DNA of 64,000 bases from Unio delphinus (GCA_029339505.1 JAQISU010001239.1:8688001-8752000), one strand, 5' to 3'; counted from the stretch's first letter, positions 12,196 through 22,260 are shown. The notes: generated by a model not told the origin, from the letters alone. Numbers and translations are program-made.

Positions 12196-13080
12196 TTATA
12201 TTTTGTGTTTTATGTCTATTGATTTTAGGTAATTAAGTATATTTATATAGGTAGCATTTACGTTTTTGTTATACCTTTTATCTAGAATTTGAGGGAATGA
12301 TGTAACTAAGTCAAGTTTTCTTTGTTGTGGTTGGAAGACGGTACGTTGTCGATGGTATTTGTGACATATGTTGAATACATGTTCCAATGTTTCAGTCTCT
12401 GGACAGTGTGGACATTTATCTGGCGTGGGTCCTGTACTTATATGTTTCATAAAGCTGCCATTTAGTAGTGTTTTACCTGTTCTGATTCTGTTGATTATTT
12501 TAATATCAATGGCTGCCAGGCTTTTTGGTAAACGTTGGGTTCTAGTGACCTATTTTTGTAGTTGGTATAGATGTCTACCCTTTGTGGACTTTTCCCATTG
12601 TTGTTGCCATTTATTATTAATTCTGTCCCTGACTTGTCTATATAGTTCCTGAGTGTTGTACTGTACGGGTTCAATTTGGTCTTTCATCAGACTGCTTTTT
12701 GCTGTTTTGTCTGTTCTTTTCATTTCCAGGCAAATTGATGTGAGATGGCACCCACAAGAAGTGTATGGTTTGGTGTGATTTATCTGCTTCCCTGATGGTC
12801 AGCATAGTGTCCTCTAGAAGATTTTGTCTACTTTTGGAATTACCTGTCTCAATACTTTCAAGTACACTAAGTGAGTCTGTTATGATTACGTACTGTTTTT
12901 GATTTTGTGTTACTATCCATTTTAGGGCTCGGTTGATGGCCCAGAATTCCGTGGTATATATGGAACAGTCATCCGGTAGTCTTGTCATAAATATGATCTG
13001 ATGTTCTGGGATCACTACCGCTGCAGCCGTTCTATGCAGTTCTTTAGATTTTGAGCCTTCAGTATATATTTTTACATATC
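12196..13080 (-). pseudogene. RNase H and C-terminal zinc module of the non-LTR element
   Basis: The RNase H domain shows YTEGSKS, SIYTTEF, ITDSLSVLESIETG and FLWVPSHI. The first catalytic residue, Asp in active enzymes, reads Glu (YTEGS). The last Asp block is also changed (NEKNRQN). After stops and a frameshift near 12,670 the chain ends with CPHCPETETLEHVFNICHKY, a Cys-Cys-His-Cys pattern usual at the end of such ORF2 proteins. With two catalytic positions altered, RNase H is probably dead. Confidence 0.8.
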
Positions 13081-13543
13081 CATCATAGTTGTTGTTGACG
13101 AGGCTTTGTACTTGTGTTAATGTGATATTGGGGTTGTCGCGCTTATGTACCAGTTGGAGTGCTGTTAGGTTGATGTTAGGTTGGTTATTTCTCCAAGGTG
13201 TGGGGTCCTTGATAAGTAGTTGTTCTGCTTGGAGTTCTATTTGATTGAGTTCTTTGCAGAGTGTGTGTATTTTGTTAGCTGCTGGAGGATGTGGTACCAG
13301 TCTTGAGCTAAAGGTGGTTTGACATTTACTTATTATGTTTCTGTTGGGATTAATCTCCTTATGTATTGAGATTATAAAGGCGTATCTAAGTATGTGTTCT
13401 TCTCTTCTCAGTTGTAATGGTGGTTCACATGCGAGGATTTGTAGTTCTTCCAGGAAGGTGTTCGGTAATGCACCGGTGCAGAGTCTAAGTGCTCTATATT
13501 GGATGCTATCTAGTTGTCTAAGTGTTTCCTTGTTGGCTGAGGA

Positions 13544-14646
13544 CTAGATCTGGGAGCCATAGTCAATCTTAGGTCGAATTAAAGATTTGTAGATCATTAG
13601 CATAGTTTGCTGATCAGCTCCCCATGTAGTACCTTTGATGTTTTTAAGTATGTTTAGATCTTTTTGACATTTTTGAATAGTTTGTTGTATGTGTGGTTTC
13701 CAATTGATTGTTTCATTTAGTAGCATTCCCAGGAAGTGGGTCTCCTTTTGGAATTGGATGGGTTGATTCTGCATATATAGTTTAGGGTATGTAGGTTGTT
13801 TATTAGTTGGGGAGAAGAGCATGGCAACTGTTTTTATTTGGGATATTTTGAAACCCCAGTTGTCAGCCCATGTGCCGATGATGTCTAGTCCTTTCTGAAT
13901 TTGAGTGATGTTCTTTTGACTATTCGGGGATCCTGAAATTGTGACAGATCAACTGGGCAATTTTTGAGATAGTTGGTTAGATTGTTGACCATTAGATTGA
14001 ATAGGGTTGGGCTAATCACACTTCCTTGATGGGTTCCATTATCCAGTGTATATGTTTGGGACAAGGCCTCTTTTACTCTAGTTTTAAAGGTTCTTCCCGT
14101 AAGGAAGTTTGCTATCCAGCGGTGCATTCTTCCTGTTATGTCAAATTGGTTGAGTTGAGAGATGAGGCCATTAGTCCAGACTAGGTCGAAGGCTTTCTCT
14201 AGATCTAGAAATATTGCTATTAGGTGTCTATTTCTTTTTCTTTTGGCATTAAATGCTAATTTGATGTTGGCTTCCAGACGGATTAATTGATCAAGTGTAG
14301 ATCGTTTATTCCTAAATTCACATTGGGTTTCAGCCAGTAGTTGATTTTGTTCTAGGTGGTGTTTTAATCTATTGTTGACCATTGTTTCCATTACCTTGCA
14401 TATTGTATTTGTTAGTGAAATAGGTCTGTAGGAGGTTACATTAGTAGGGTCTTTGCCTGGTTTTGGGATGGTTATGATTATGGCTCGCTTCCATAGTGTG
14501 GGGATGCGACCTGTTCTCCATATCAGATTTATTAAGTCTAAGATAATGCTCTTAATATTGTGTGGTAATTGTTTGTATATTTCATAGCCTAGGTTATCTT
14601 CTCCTGGTGATGTACTTTTTTTTTTTTGCTGAGGGCTTGTCTCCAT
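13544..14646 (-). pseudogene. Reverse transcriptase domain of the non-LTR element
   Basis: Visible motifs are SPGEDNLGYEIYKQLP at the start, IPKPGKDP and SYRPISLT (finger), FLDLEKAFD (motif A with its catalytic Asp), GTHQGSVISPTLF (PQGS motif, Pro changed to His) and, after a frameshift near 13,890, the post-catalytic segment FLGMLLNETINWKPHI. The YADD box falls at the frame break and is not intact. The overlap with the endonuclease ORF at 14,589-14,646 reflects a frameshift in an A-tract. Confidence 0.85.
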
Positions 14647-15990
14647 TCTTTCAGATTAAAAGGGTCATTCAGTGGCGAATCTCTGTTGTCTCGATCTTTA
14701 AAAATGTGGGGAAATTCTTTTTCTAATGTTGATTTTTGATGTAAGAACTCGTGTTTATGATTGTTATCGCTGCTGGAGTTAGCGAAGTGTTGGGCTAACT
14801 TCTCTGCTACTTCCATGTTGTTTTTTGTTCCCTGGATTTTCGGCGCTGATGTGGGTGTTTTGCCTTTCATTTCTTTTATTTTATTCCAGATTTCTTTAGT
14901 ATTTGTTTTATGATTGAGCGTTGTGCAGTATCTTCTCCATGAGTCCTTTTTTGCCTCATTTATTACCGTCCTAGTGTTAATTTCTGTTTGTTTGTATATA
15001 AGAAAGTCAGAGGCGGTTTTTGTGTGTTTAAACCGATTTAAGGCTGTTTTTTTCTTCTGAATGGCAATTCTGCAATTTTCTGTCCACCAGAGGATTGCCG
15101 TCTGTTTATAATGGAAACCTGTTGTTTTGGGTATGCTCTTATTTGCCGCTTCGTTTATAATTTGTATGAGATTGTCATAATATTTATTTGTATCCTCATC
15201 TTGGATTTTCGCAAGGTTTACTAATTTAAGTTGGTCTTTAAAGCTGTTCCAGTTTGCATTTTTGAGTTTCCATCTTTGTTGTGTTTTTTGTTGCTCCGTT
15301 GGGCACGAGACGTATATGGTGGTACATAGGGGGAAGTGGTCGCTGCCTAATGTAGAATGTGGCATCACTTCCCATTGGGTAATTACAGCCAGGCTAGGCG
15401 TTGCAATGGTGAGGTCAATAGTAGAGAGTTTGCCTTGGCTGGGGTCTATACGTGTGGGGGTTCCGTTGTTCAAACGTTCTAGCTGTTCTTCTGTTATGTA
15501 TTTTAAGATGTTTTTCCCTCTCGTATCTGTACGGTCACTATCCCATTCTGTATGATGTGCATTGAAGTCGCCGCAGATAATAGTGTTTGTGCCCCTTTTC
15601 TTGAATATTTGTTGAAAAAGTCGGTTGTTGTTTTGGCTATTTTGTCCTGGATCATATATGTTGTACAGATGCATTGTTTTGGTTGCTACTGTGAAGACAA
15701 CTTTTTGAAATTCAACTGGTGTTTCTGTTGAGTTCACATTAATAACTTCCTCTACTGCGTCTGTGATGGTGTCATGTACATATATGGCTAGGCCTCCTCC
15801 TTTTTTGCCGGTACTTCTGTGTTTTAAGAATGTAGTTTGATAGCCTAATATTTTAGGAATGTTTGTACTAGTTTCCTTAAGTAGAGTTTTTGAAGACAGA
15901 TGATCTTGGGCTTGGTGATTGTTCCGTGGATTGCTGCGATTAGTTCTCCATGGTTTTTATTTAGCCCTCTGCAAATCCATTACCATATAA
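14589..15990 (-). pseudogene. APE-type endonuclease domain of the non-LTR element
   Basis: The open part (382 codons from 15,737) shows LYNIYDPG, IICGDFNAHHTEWDS and LGSDHFPL, the active-site blocks of apurinic-type endonucleases that nick the target for target-primed reverse transcription. The N-terminal block (CRGLNKN and IICLQ) lies upstream to about 15,990 in another frame, so there is a frameshift near 15,740. The C-terminal half is the basic linker before the reverse transcriptase. Confidence 0.8.
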
Positions 15991-16074
15991 GTAACTTGTC
16001 TGGGGTCTTGTTTTTTGTTTTGTTAGCCGAAGCATTATTTTTATTTTTATTTTTATAAAGTGACCGACACTTGA

Positions 16075-16109
16075 GTATATATATCTTAAGCACGGACGTG
16101 AAGGAAAAC
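16075..16109 (-). promoter_or_regulatory. Shared promoter-like cassette, copy 1
   Basis: TATATATAT is followed by TTAAGCACGGACGTGA and AGGAAAACA. The same arrangement recurs at 16,930 and 19,070. Its gene, lying leftward on the minus strand, has been separated from it by the non-LTR insertion that ends near 16,040. Confidence 0.5.
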
Positions 16110-16407
16110 ATCCCTTACACTCAGTTTTCATATTATATACTATTCAGAAACCATACAATTTACTATCCACACACGGGGAAGCAGCAAAAATAAACCACGC
16201 AATTTACTATCAAATATCACACAATCTACCATCCACACACGGTGAAGTTGTCAAAACCGACCACATAATCTACTATCAAATATCGCACAAGCGCGCGCAA
16301 GCACACACACACACACTATCAAATCAGTAAAATAGTCAGTGTTTATAATCACACTACTCCTCATACAAATTGGCAATTTGAACAGTCCCTTGTCTAGATA
16401 TTTGGTC

Positions 16408-16423
16408 AGCCCTGAGAAGGGCT
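16408..16423 (-). terminator. Histone-type 3' stem-loop, copy 1
   Basis: On the minus strand the 16 bases read AGCCCTTCTCAGGGCT: a 6-bp stem with a UUCU loop that fits the metazoan histone mRNA stem-loop consensus, apart from an A-U closing pair in place of G-C. It lies about 35 bp after the stop of the upstream ORF. Histone stem-loops are bound by SLBP and direct cleavage without polyadenylation. Confidence 0.55.
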
Positions 16424-16451
16424 GTTTTTCAAAACTCTAAAATGCACCTGG

Positions 16452-16875
16452 CTAATGCTGACATCTCCCAGGTCTATCCCCGCACACACATCTTCTACTC
16501 CAATCATTCTCCCAATTTATTAGTGTGATTGGGAGCGCAAATGATGAATGAGTAGCCGCATTCTCCCAGACTTCCTTTTGAGGGATAGTGAAAACTTCTC
16601 TCTCTATTCTCCTATGCCACATGCGTGGATCTTGAGGCCTCCTGTTATCATCCTCACGAACCAGTACTGGTAGCGGTTCTTGTGGCTGTTGTTGTGGTGT
16701 CTGTGGATGTGTCCTCACCATGGGTGTCACTCTACTACTCTGTCTCATGAAAGGTGAGGTATAATTGTTATTTTCATTTCCTTCTCTTCTTCTTTCTTTT
16801 TCTCTCCTCTTCCAGGAGCCTCCTAGCGTGCTCCAGGTGCATCTGAACTTCACTAAGCTTGTTGAGTCTGCTCAT
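16452..16875 (-). pseudogene. Small unknown gene, unit 1 (promoter cassette + stem-loop)
   Basis: An ATG at 16,875, about 55 bp after the promoter cassette at 16,930-16,960, opens a helical charged segment (SRLNKLSEVQ..., then Glu/Arg/Lys-rich) that breaks in an A/G-rich run. Another frame continues for about 110 codons to a stop at 16,452 with a Pro/Gln-rich middle and a Cys-containing tail (RCVCGDRPGRC). A histone-type stem-loop follows. The family is unrecognised. Its place between Polinton termini suggests a small element protein. Confidence 0.45.
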
Positions 16876-16929
16876 CCCCTTTGGGTTGATACGCCAACGA
16901 TAGATAGCCAGACTGACAAGCATTTTTCT

Positions 16930-16960
16930 CTATATGTGACAAGCGCGGACGTGAAAGAAA
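16930..16960 (-). promoter_or_regulatory. Shared promoter-like cassette, copy 2
   Basis: TATATGTGACAAGCGCGGACG then TGAAAGAAAGCA, followed by TTTACA. It aligns with 16,075-16,109 and 19,070-19,104 over AAGC-S-GGACG-Y-GA and a GAAA run, and lies just upstream of the minus-strand unit-1 gene. Confidence 0.5.
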
Positions 16961-17175
16961 GCAATTTACATTGCCCTATCATCACCAAAACACGTGGACT
17001 TAAACATGAATTATAAATTGAACAAGTTACTATCAAATACGTTGTGCTTAAAGACGCCTTTCGAGCAAAAGTAAAAAGAGACTGTGATTATAGACTCACT
17101 TCTGTGTTTTTTTTTCTAACTTCCTCACATGCCATTAGCAAATTGAATTATTAATTCTTTTCGGGAATATTGTGT

Positions 17176-17191
17176 AGCCCTGAAAAGGGCT
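17176..17191 (-). terminator. Histone-type 3' stem-loop, copy 2
   Basis: On the minus strand it reads AGCCCTTTTCAGGGCT, again a 6-bp stem with a UUUU loop and a following ACACA. A purine run, CGAAAAGAA, lies about 12 bp downstream, resembling the element that pairs with U7 snRNA. It lies about 27 bp after the stop of the unit-2 ORF. Confidence 0.6.
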
Positions 17192-17217
17192 TTTTTGTGC
17201 ACGAGGAGTGATGGCAA

Positions 17218-17517
17218 TCATTTATCGTCAAAGATTGCGTCCTCGTCTGGCAATAGGGTAGGGTCTGCTTTTTCGGAAAGAGAAGGCGAACTCTTTCGTG
17301 TCCAATAATTGTTTTCTGTAGGAACACGAGGACCTGGCTTCCTATTCGTCCTACCAGTATTCCTGGGCCAATTTCTGATTACCTCTTCTTTTTTCTCTTC
17401 CCATATTAAGATCAAAGTACATCTCTTTTATTGTGCTCTTAAACTCCACCCAGTAGGGACTGAAAGACCAAGGCCTTTTAGAGCATTCATGGCTTGGGTG
17501 GGTAAAATGTCTTCCAT
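17218..17517 (-). pseudogene. Small unknown gene, unit 2 (promoter cassette + stem-loop)
   Basis: An ATG at 17,517 starts a frame (MEDILPTQAMNALKGLGLSV...) of about 30 codons to an in-frame TAA. The same frame then stays open to a stop at 17,218, ending in an acidic tail (LLPDEDAIFDDK). A histone-type stem-loop follows. Its promoter cassette now lies at 19,070-19,104, because a 1.46-kb retrotransposon inserted between cassette and start codon. With that insert removed, the spacing is about 75 bp, similar to unit 1. Function unknown. Confidence 0.45.
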
Positions 17518-17579
17518 CGCTAGCGTCATAGTACTGACTACTGCTCACTTAACCACGGATACGACGTGGTCAGACTAGA

Positions 17580-19043
17580 TTGATTGATTGATTAATTGGA
17601 TTTAAGACGTTTTCGCCCATTGGGCATTTACGTCTGTTTAATGCCCCAAAAGGGCTAATTCATTGTTTCGGGGGACAGAATAGTGCCACGTCCCCACGCA
17701 TTATTGCACAATGTTATGCTAATTAATTGATACCAACCGTCGGAAGCAGAAGAGGTAAAGGCGGAACGAGACTGCATTGGAAGGAAGGTGATATACCCAA
17801 TAATTTTAATCCCCCGAATATAATTTAGAATAATTGTCGTCCGGCATTTAAAAATAAGTGGTTGGGTAGGGACAATTGGAATGGGGTGCAGTATTAAATA
17901 CTGTCAGACTTGTCTATTTCCCGGAGGAATAATAGGATCAGTTCTGCAGTTAGGTTGGGATTAGGGTTCGTGATACTAAGAAATGATGGATAGGTTGTGC
18001 TCGAGCCTATTTTAATAAGAGAGCTTGCAAGTTTATTTCTTGCTACTCTATATGCTGGGCACACATTAAAAACATGTGATAGATCTTCTAATTGATTGCA
18101 TGATTGGCAAGAAGTATTTCTTCCAGGGTTGGATTTACTGTATTTGCCCATACTTCCGGCTAGTAGAGTTTTTCCTGTTTTGATGCGATTGAAAATTCTT
18201 TCGAGATGTGTATGTTTAATCTCTGCTCCAATAATATTCCTGGATACTTGGTTTTGGATAGAGTATAGTTTACGTCCTTTCTGGCTTGAATCCCATTGTT
18301 GTTGCCATTTTGACATGATTCTTTTGGTAATGACATTATATAATTCTGTTACCGAGTACTCTATATATTCAATTTCCACGTTGTTGAGGCTATTTTTTGC
18401 AGCACGGTCAGCTTTATCGTTTCCAAACAGATCTATATGAGATGGGACCCACATAAATTCAATTGTTTGGTTAAGGTTAGCAAGATCATTGACAGTTAGC
18501 CTAGTTAGCTTTTGATAGTTGCCACGCCCTTTTGAACATCCAGATTCAAGTGTTTTTAGGACACTTAAAGAATCACTGATGATGAGTGATTTGGGAAATT
18601 TATTAATTTTGATCAGATTCAGTGCCTCTAAGATAGCCCGAAATTCCGTGGTGTAGATGGAACATTGGTCCGGAAGTCGCCTCCCTATTGTTATATTTAA
18701 CTCTGGAATGGTGACTGCTGCAGCTGTTCTATCTGGATCTGTTGATTTGGATCCATCAGTGTATAATTTGGTATAATCCTTGTAGTTGACTTCTAAGTTA
18801 TTGAGAATGTTTGTTCTTATTTCGTTCGCCATTGATTCTTTAGGTCCAAATGTTGTGGCTTCAAAGTTAATGTTTATTGGTATGTTCATCCAGGGAGTAT
18901 TGTCCGGATAGGCGATTTGAACAGCTTGAGGGTTGTTAATGCTTAGTTCTTTGCTAAAGGTGTGAATCCTTTTCCCGGAAGGTTGGGATGGTACTAACCT
19001 CTTGCTAAAGGCTTTGTTGCAATTTTTAATTGTTGTTCTGGTG
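17580..19043 (-). mobile_element. 5'-truncated RNase H-bearing non-LTR retrotransposon with 12-bp TSD
   Basis: GGTCAGACTAGA is present at 17,568-17,579 and again at 19,044-19,055, an exact 12-bp target duplication. The insert is on the minus strand, ends with an AATC-repeat 3' tail (17,580-17,598) and is truncated at its 5' side. It carries the C-terminal end of an ORF2 related to, but distinct from, the larger element at 12,180-16,040. The insertion split a Polinton promoter cassette from its gene, so it postdates the Polinton. Confidence 0.9.
17894..18889 (-). CDS. RNase H domain and C-terminal zinc module (ORF2 3' part)
   Basis: 331 codons are open. The RNase H active-site set is complete: YTDGSKS (Asp), YTTEFRAI (Glu), IISDSLSVL (Asp) and GNDKADRAA (Asp). 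A WVPSHI block precedes the last one. The C-terminal part has a CQSCNQLEDLSHVFNVCPAY knuckle (Cys-Cys-His-Cys). In a complete element RNase H removes the RNA strand after reverse transcription. The N-terminal endonuclease and polymerase are absent because of 5' truncation, but this region carries no stop, so the insertion is fairly young. Confidence 0.85.
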   Translation of the reverse strand: MNIPININFEATTFGPKESMANEIRTNILNNLEVNYKDYTKLYTDGSKSTDPDRTAAAVTIPELNITIGRRLPDQCSIYTTEFRAILEALNLIKINKFPKSLIISDSLSVLKTLESGCSKGRGNYQKLTRLTVNDLANLNQTIEFMWVPSHIDLFGNDKADRAAKNSLNNVEIEYIEYSVTELYNVITKRIMSKWQQQWDSSQKGRKLYSIQNQVSRNIIGAEIKHTHLERIFNRIKTGKTLLAGSMGKYSKSNPGRNTSCQSCNQLEDLSHVFNVCPAYRVARNKLASSLIKIGSSTTYPSFLSITNPNPNLTAELILLFLREIDKSDSI

Positions 19044-19055
19044 GGTCAGACTAGA

Positions 19056-19389
19056 GACTACCCCTTCCTTATATGGTTCAAGCGGGGACGCGATAGAAAA
19101 CACCACTTTACGGTTTAGGTTTAGGGTTGGAAACGTTAACATAGTTCGATGTGAGGGATAGAAATAAGTCAAAGAGCATCTATATTCTTAAAAATGTAAA
19201 ACAAACGACAGACGCATTGGTTTCAAAACACACCATTTTTATTCAAATAACAGACAACTAACAAAACACATTCTTTTGAACAAACATTTTAATTTTTTCA
19301 GCTAATAAACATTTAAAATTCACAAACATATTTTCTTCAAATAACAAACATTTTTTTTCAATAACACAAATACATGTTTTTTAACATGG
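19056..19389. other. Promoter cassette and 3' flank of the protease remnant
   Basis: It begins with the third promoter cassette at 19,070. From 19,200 it is AT-rich DNA with repeated CAAACAT-type words. A minus-strand AATAAA at about 19,235-19,240 could serve as polyadenylation signal for the protease gene. No ORF is seen. Confidence 0.5.
19070..19104 (-). promoter_or_regulatory. Shared promoter-like cassette, copy 3
   Basis: TATATGGTTCAAGCGGGGACG then CGATAGAAAACACC and TTTACGG. This third occurrence of the cassette belongs to the unit-2 gene at 17,517, from which a retrotransposon now separates it. Confidence 0.5.
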
Positions 19390-19960
19390 TTGACAACGTT
19401 GTGAATTAAATTCAGATTTCCACTGTTGAAAGTCATTGGGCCATTGATGTACACTACGTTTCCTAGCAAAAGACAACAGATAACCATAATGTTCACATAA
19501 CCATCTATCTATTTTGTGATCGTTTCGAGACGAGTGACGATCAAAATAAGTCACTAAATGTTCTAAAGAATATCCAAGACTGCGATGATGCAGAAAATAG
19601 ACACAATATTGTTAAAACAAACCATATAATCTATGCCTTGTAATTTAACATTATTGAATCATGTCGTCTGGGCATTTCTTCTCATAAAGACAATGATATC
19701 GTCTTCCAAAACTGGTAATCCATACGAATCAAAATACTCCACACAACCCTCTTGAAGAAAGTAGACAGCAACCCAGTGAGTTCCTGGAAGAAGACTGTCG
19801 TCTGTGTTGATGACATAAGCTTGATTCTCTTGAGGTTTGCGATGAGGTAGTTCATCTTTAGCACACACGACAGGATTCGAAAAAGCAGTGTACGAAACTG
19901 CTGTTCGAAAGATAATAAAGTTCCCAGGTATCCATTTTTTGTGGTCTTTTTTTCTTCTTC
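19390..19960 (-). pseudogene. Adenain-like cysteine protease of the Polinton, broken
   Basis: LLPGTHWVAVYF carries the catalytic His and EYFDSYGLP the catalytic Asp of adenovirus-protease/Ulp1-type enzymes, which mature capsid proteins. The segment expected to hold the catalytic Cys, just before QYCVYFLHHRSLGY near 19,600, reads Phe then a stop codon, so the enzyme is dead. The C-terminal part (about 19,600-19,390) lies in another frame from 19,659-19,868. It sits beside the polymerase fragment on the same strand. Confidence 0.75.
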
Positions 19961-20014
19961 ACAGGTGTTGTTAAATCATCAATTCGATCCAGAAGTTTTG
20001 CTTGAAAAGGTCTG

Positions 20015-21520
20015 TCAAGTAACTATTTGTTTGCTTCTTCTCCTTACTCTGTGCCAAGAAAGCTTCAATGTGAACAATCTCTCGAGCAAACAATGGATGA
20101 GAGGAATGATCACGTAAGCCTTTATACCACGAATTTTTTCTTCTTGACTCATCATCATACATTTATCGTCTTGAATTTCACTGGGATGATCGTTTTGACA
20201 TCCATAACAATCTTTCTTAATCATGTCCCCCATTTTGTCCTCCAAGTGATTGGCAAAATTGGCGACTAACTGTTGTTCCTGTTCTGGCCATCTGGACTGC
20301 ATTATCACTACTTTTTCTTTTTTGTCTTTGTGGTCTGCTGTCAAAAGTCCGCTGACAAACAGGGCAATGCACTCTTTTTTGTCCTTTGTCCAGACAGGGT
20401 TGAGAGGCCAAACATCCCTCAGATTTCGATCCACAATGCTTGTGTTGATCTCAATTGTTATAACCATAGTCACATTTTTCACAGTAGTAACTGTATCCCA
20501 GGAATCCAGTGATGCTGGTAATGGTAACAACATGCTCATCGTGATGATAGACGTGAATGTATTTTCCGTCTTTGAAATCGTTGCCTCCAAACAAAAGAGG
20601 TTCACGCACTTCTTGAGGGTGCACTTTCAAGGTGTAATGCCAAGACGTCTTGCAATTGTTGCCTTTCTGTAATGCCGCAAGAGGTGTCTTTGGATATCCT
20701 CGCTTTGCAGTAAGAGGAGTTCTGCTTCACTACTTTTCCTATTGTTTTATGTTGTTTCGCTCGGTCCAATCATTGAATAGTTTTCCAGGCTCTTTTCTAT
20801 TCTGCCGTGTCGTTCCTGTTGGCCTACGTTTGTCCCACGACGATGGCACTGGCTAAACACATCTGATCTTGGCAACTGCTAATTAGGATGAGGCATCGCT
20901 TAATGCTGCGAATGTTGTCGACTAATAACCTTTTTGGGTCTTGTCTCCTGGGGAAGTGAAACGTGGGTCATGAACAGTGTCGTTTTTCCGTGGGTGAGGT
21001 GAAACGTGTCGTTGGATTGTTGCACGTCTTGAATTTTGTCGATGACTTTGGAAGGTATCAATTCTGATGGATTGCTAAACTCGATCAAAACGGGAGACTT
21101 CAAATTATCGTGATGAATGGAAAGTCTTAAACTATCAACTTCTTTGGCTTGACATTGCTTTTTTAGAGTATTCTTTACAGAATTCCACACCTCGGGAATG
21201 AACCTCTCTGTATTCTCTAAAGGTACGTTGGACTTGACATCTTGAAACTTCACTGCGTACGTGTAAGCCGTTGTTCTAAATTTTCGATAGGAACGTTTTT
21301 CCGTCTCTCGAATGTGATAATACTTTTCAGGGTTTACTAAGGCTGGTGAACTTAGCGTGGACGTCGCATGTCTGGGTCTGGATTTGGGTTCACTCATTTC
21401 ATCTTCAAAATCAATGGCATGAATTTGAGACAAGACTTCAGGTACTGTGCCAGGCGATACGTCATGTTTTTGTCTCGTATTGTCTTCTCTTTTCTCCACA
21501 AAATGATGCCATCTTTTCAT
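20015..21520 (-). pseudogene. Polinton family B DNA polymerase, N-terminal part only
   Basis: The ATG at 21,520 opens a 206-codon frame with a YAVKFQDV block, LRLSIHHDNLKSPVLIEF, then VQQSNDTFHL and a VSLPQ segment. This layout is typical of the N-terminal region of Polinton protein-primed polymerases. After frameshifts, 20,650-20,300 encodes the paired Cys-x2-Cys finger region (YYCEKCDYGY, then CPVCQRTF). Neither exonuclease nor palm motifs follow; the frame decays near 20,015 and the protease remnant begins. A large internal deletion removed most of the enzyme. Confidence 0.7.
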
Positions 21521-21592
21521 CTTCTCTGCAAAAAGTCAAATGACTACATTTTAAAGACCATGACCCCAATATGTTCATGTCCGATCAGTGCA

Positions 21593-21600
21593 TATATAAA
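21593..21600 (+). promoter_or_regulatory. TATA box for the CCHC gene
   Basis: TATATAAA lies 54 bp before the ATG at 21,654 and about 70 bp from the divergent polymerase start at 21,520, so the interval works as a compact bidirectional promoter. Confidence 0.55.
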
Positions 21601-21653
21601 GGGTCAGTGTCTAACCTTGCAGTATTCATTTCACTCTCACATTGACCAGAACG

Positions 21654-22260
21654 ATGGAAGAGCCTACACAAGTTGAACTTCTGATCAGAGCTTTGCGTGG
21701 CGTTATACGAAAGCTTTCTTCAGACAAGCCGACGGACAAGTCTCATTCCTTTCGAGATAAAAGTCAAGATTCTTGCTATATCTGTAAGAAGAAAGGACAT
21801 TGGGCTACACAATGTCCAGATCGTGAAAAAAAAGAAAACGGGTGTTAGAAGAGACAAAAGTCAAGATACCTGTTATCATTGTAAAGAAAAAGGACATTTG
21901 TCTCCAAACTGTACTAAGAAACAACAAAAACAGGAGGAGGAGGAGAGGAATTCTGAACAGGAGGACAAAGAGGTACCCTCTCCAAAGGAAGAAGCTCGAC
22001 ACGTTCATAAAGACAGGAAAGGAAGACGAAACGAAAGTGAGGAGATAGAAAGAAAGAAAACCTGTGACAATAAAGAAGTTGAAAAAACAAAGAGTGAACA
22101 GAAGAAGTCTATGAACGTTTCAAAGTGGTGTTATGTTATGTTATGTTATGTTATGTTATGTTATGTTATGTTATGTTATGTTATGTTATGTTTTGTTATG
22201 TATGTTGTGATATTGGATTGTAACATTTGTACTAGAATACACCAGACAGACGCTGGATAG
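21654..22260 (+). pseudogene. CCHC zinc-knuckle protein, frameshifted
   Basis: From the ATG at 21,654 the chain reaches CYICKKKGHWATQC, a CX2CX4HX4C knuckle, then stops at 21,848 after a run of A residues. In the +1 frame a second knuckle, CYHCKEKGHLSPNC, follows, then a Glu/Lys-rich tail running into a TTATG repeat. Two knuckles in tandem suggest single-strand nucleic-acid binding, as in retroviral nucleocapsid or CNBP-type proteins. It is divergent from the polymerase and directly inside the right terminal repeat. An A-tract slip explains the frame change; it may have been one protein of about 190 residues. Confidence 0.6.
22131..22202 (+). repeat. (TTATG)n pentanucleotide repeat
   Basis: About fourteen tandem TTATG units lie at the 3' end of the CCHC gene. 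They extend its reading frame with Cys-Tyr-Val-Met-Leu repeats and probably postdate the functional gene. Confidence 0.95.

Larger units (their letters stand above)
12180..16040 (-). mobile_element. I-superfamily-like non-LTR retrotransposon with RNase H, decayed
   Basis: Reading leftward, the order is endonuclease (about 15,990-15,260), reverse transcriptase (about 14,646-13,550), RNase H (about 13,080-12,690) and a C-terminal CCHC-like module (12,450-12,196). This order and the presence of RNase H fit the I/Nimb/Loa/Ingi group. Several stops and frameshifts break the frame. The 5' boundary lies near 16,040, just short of a Polinton promoter cassette. A target duplication was not resolved because the 3' tail is unclear. 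Confidence 0.8.
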
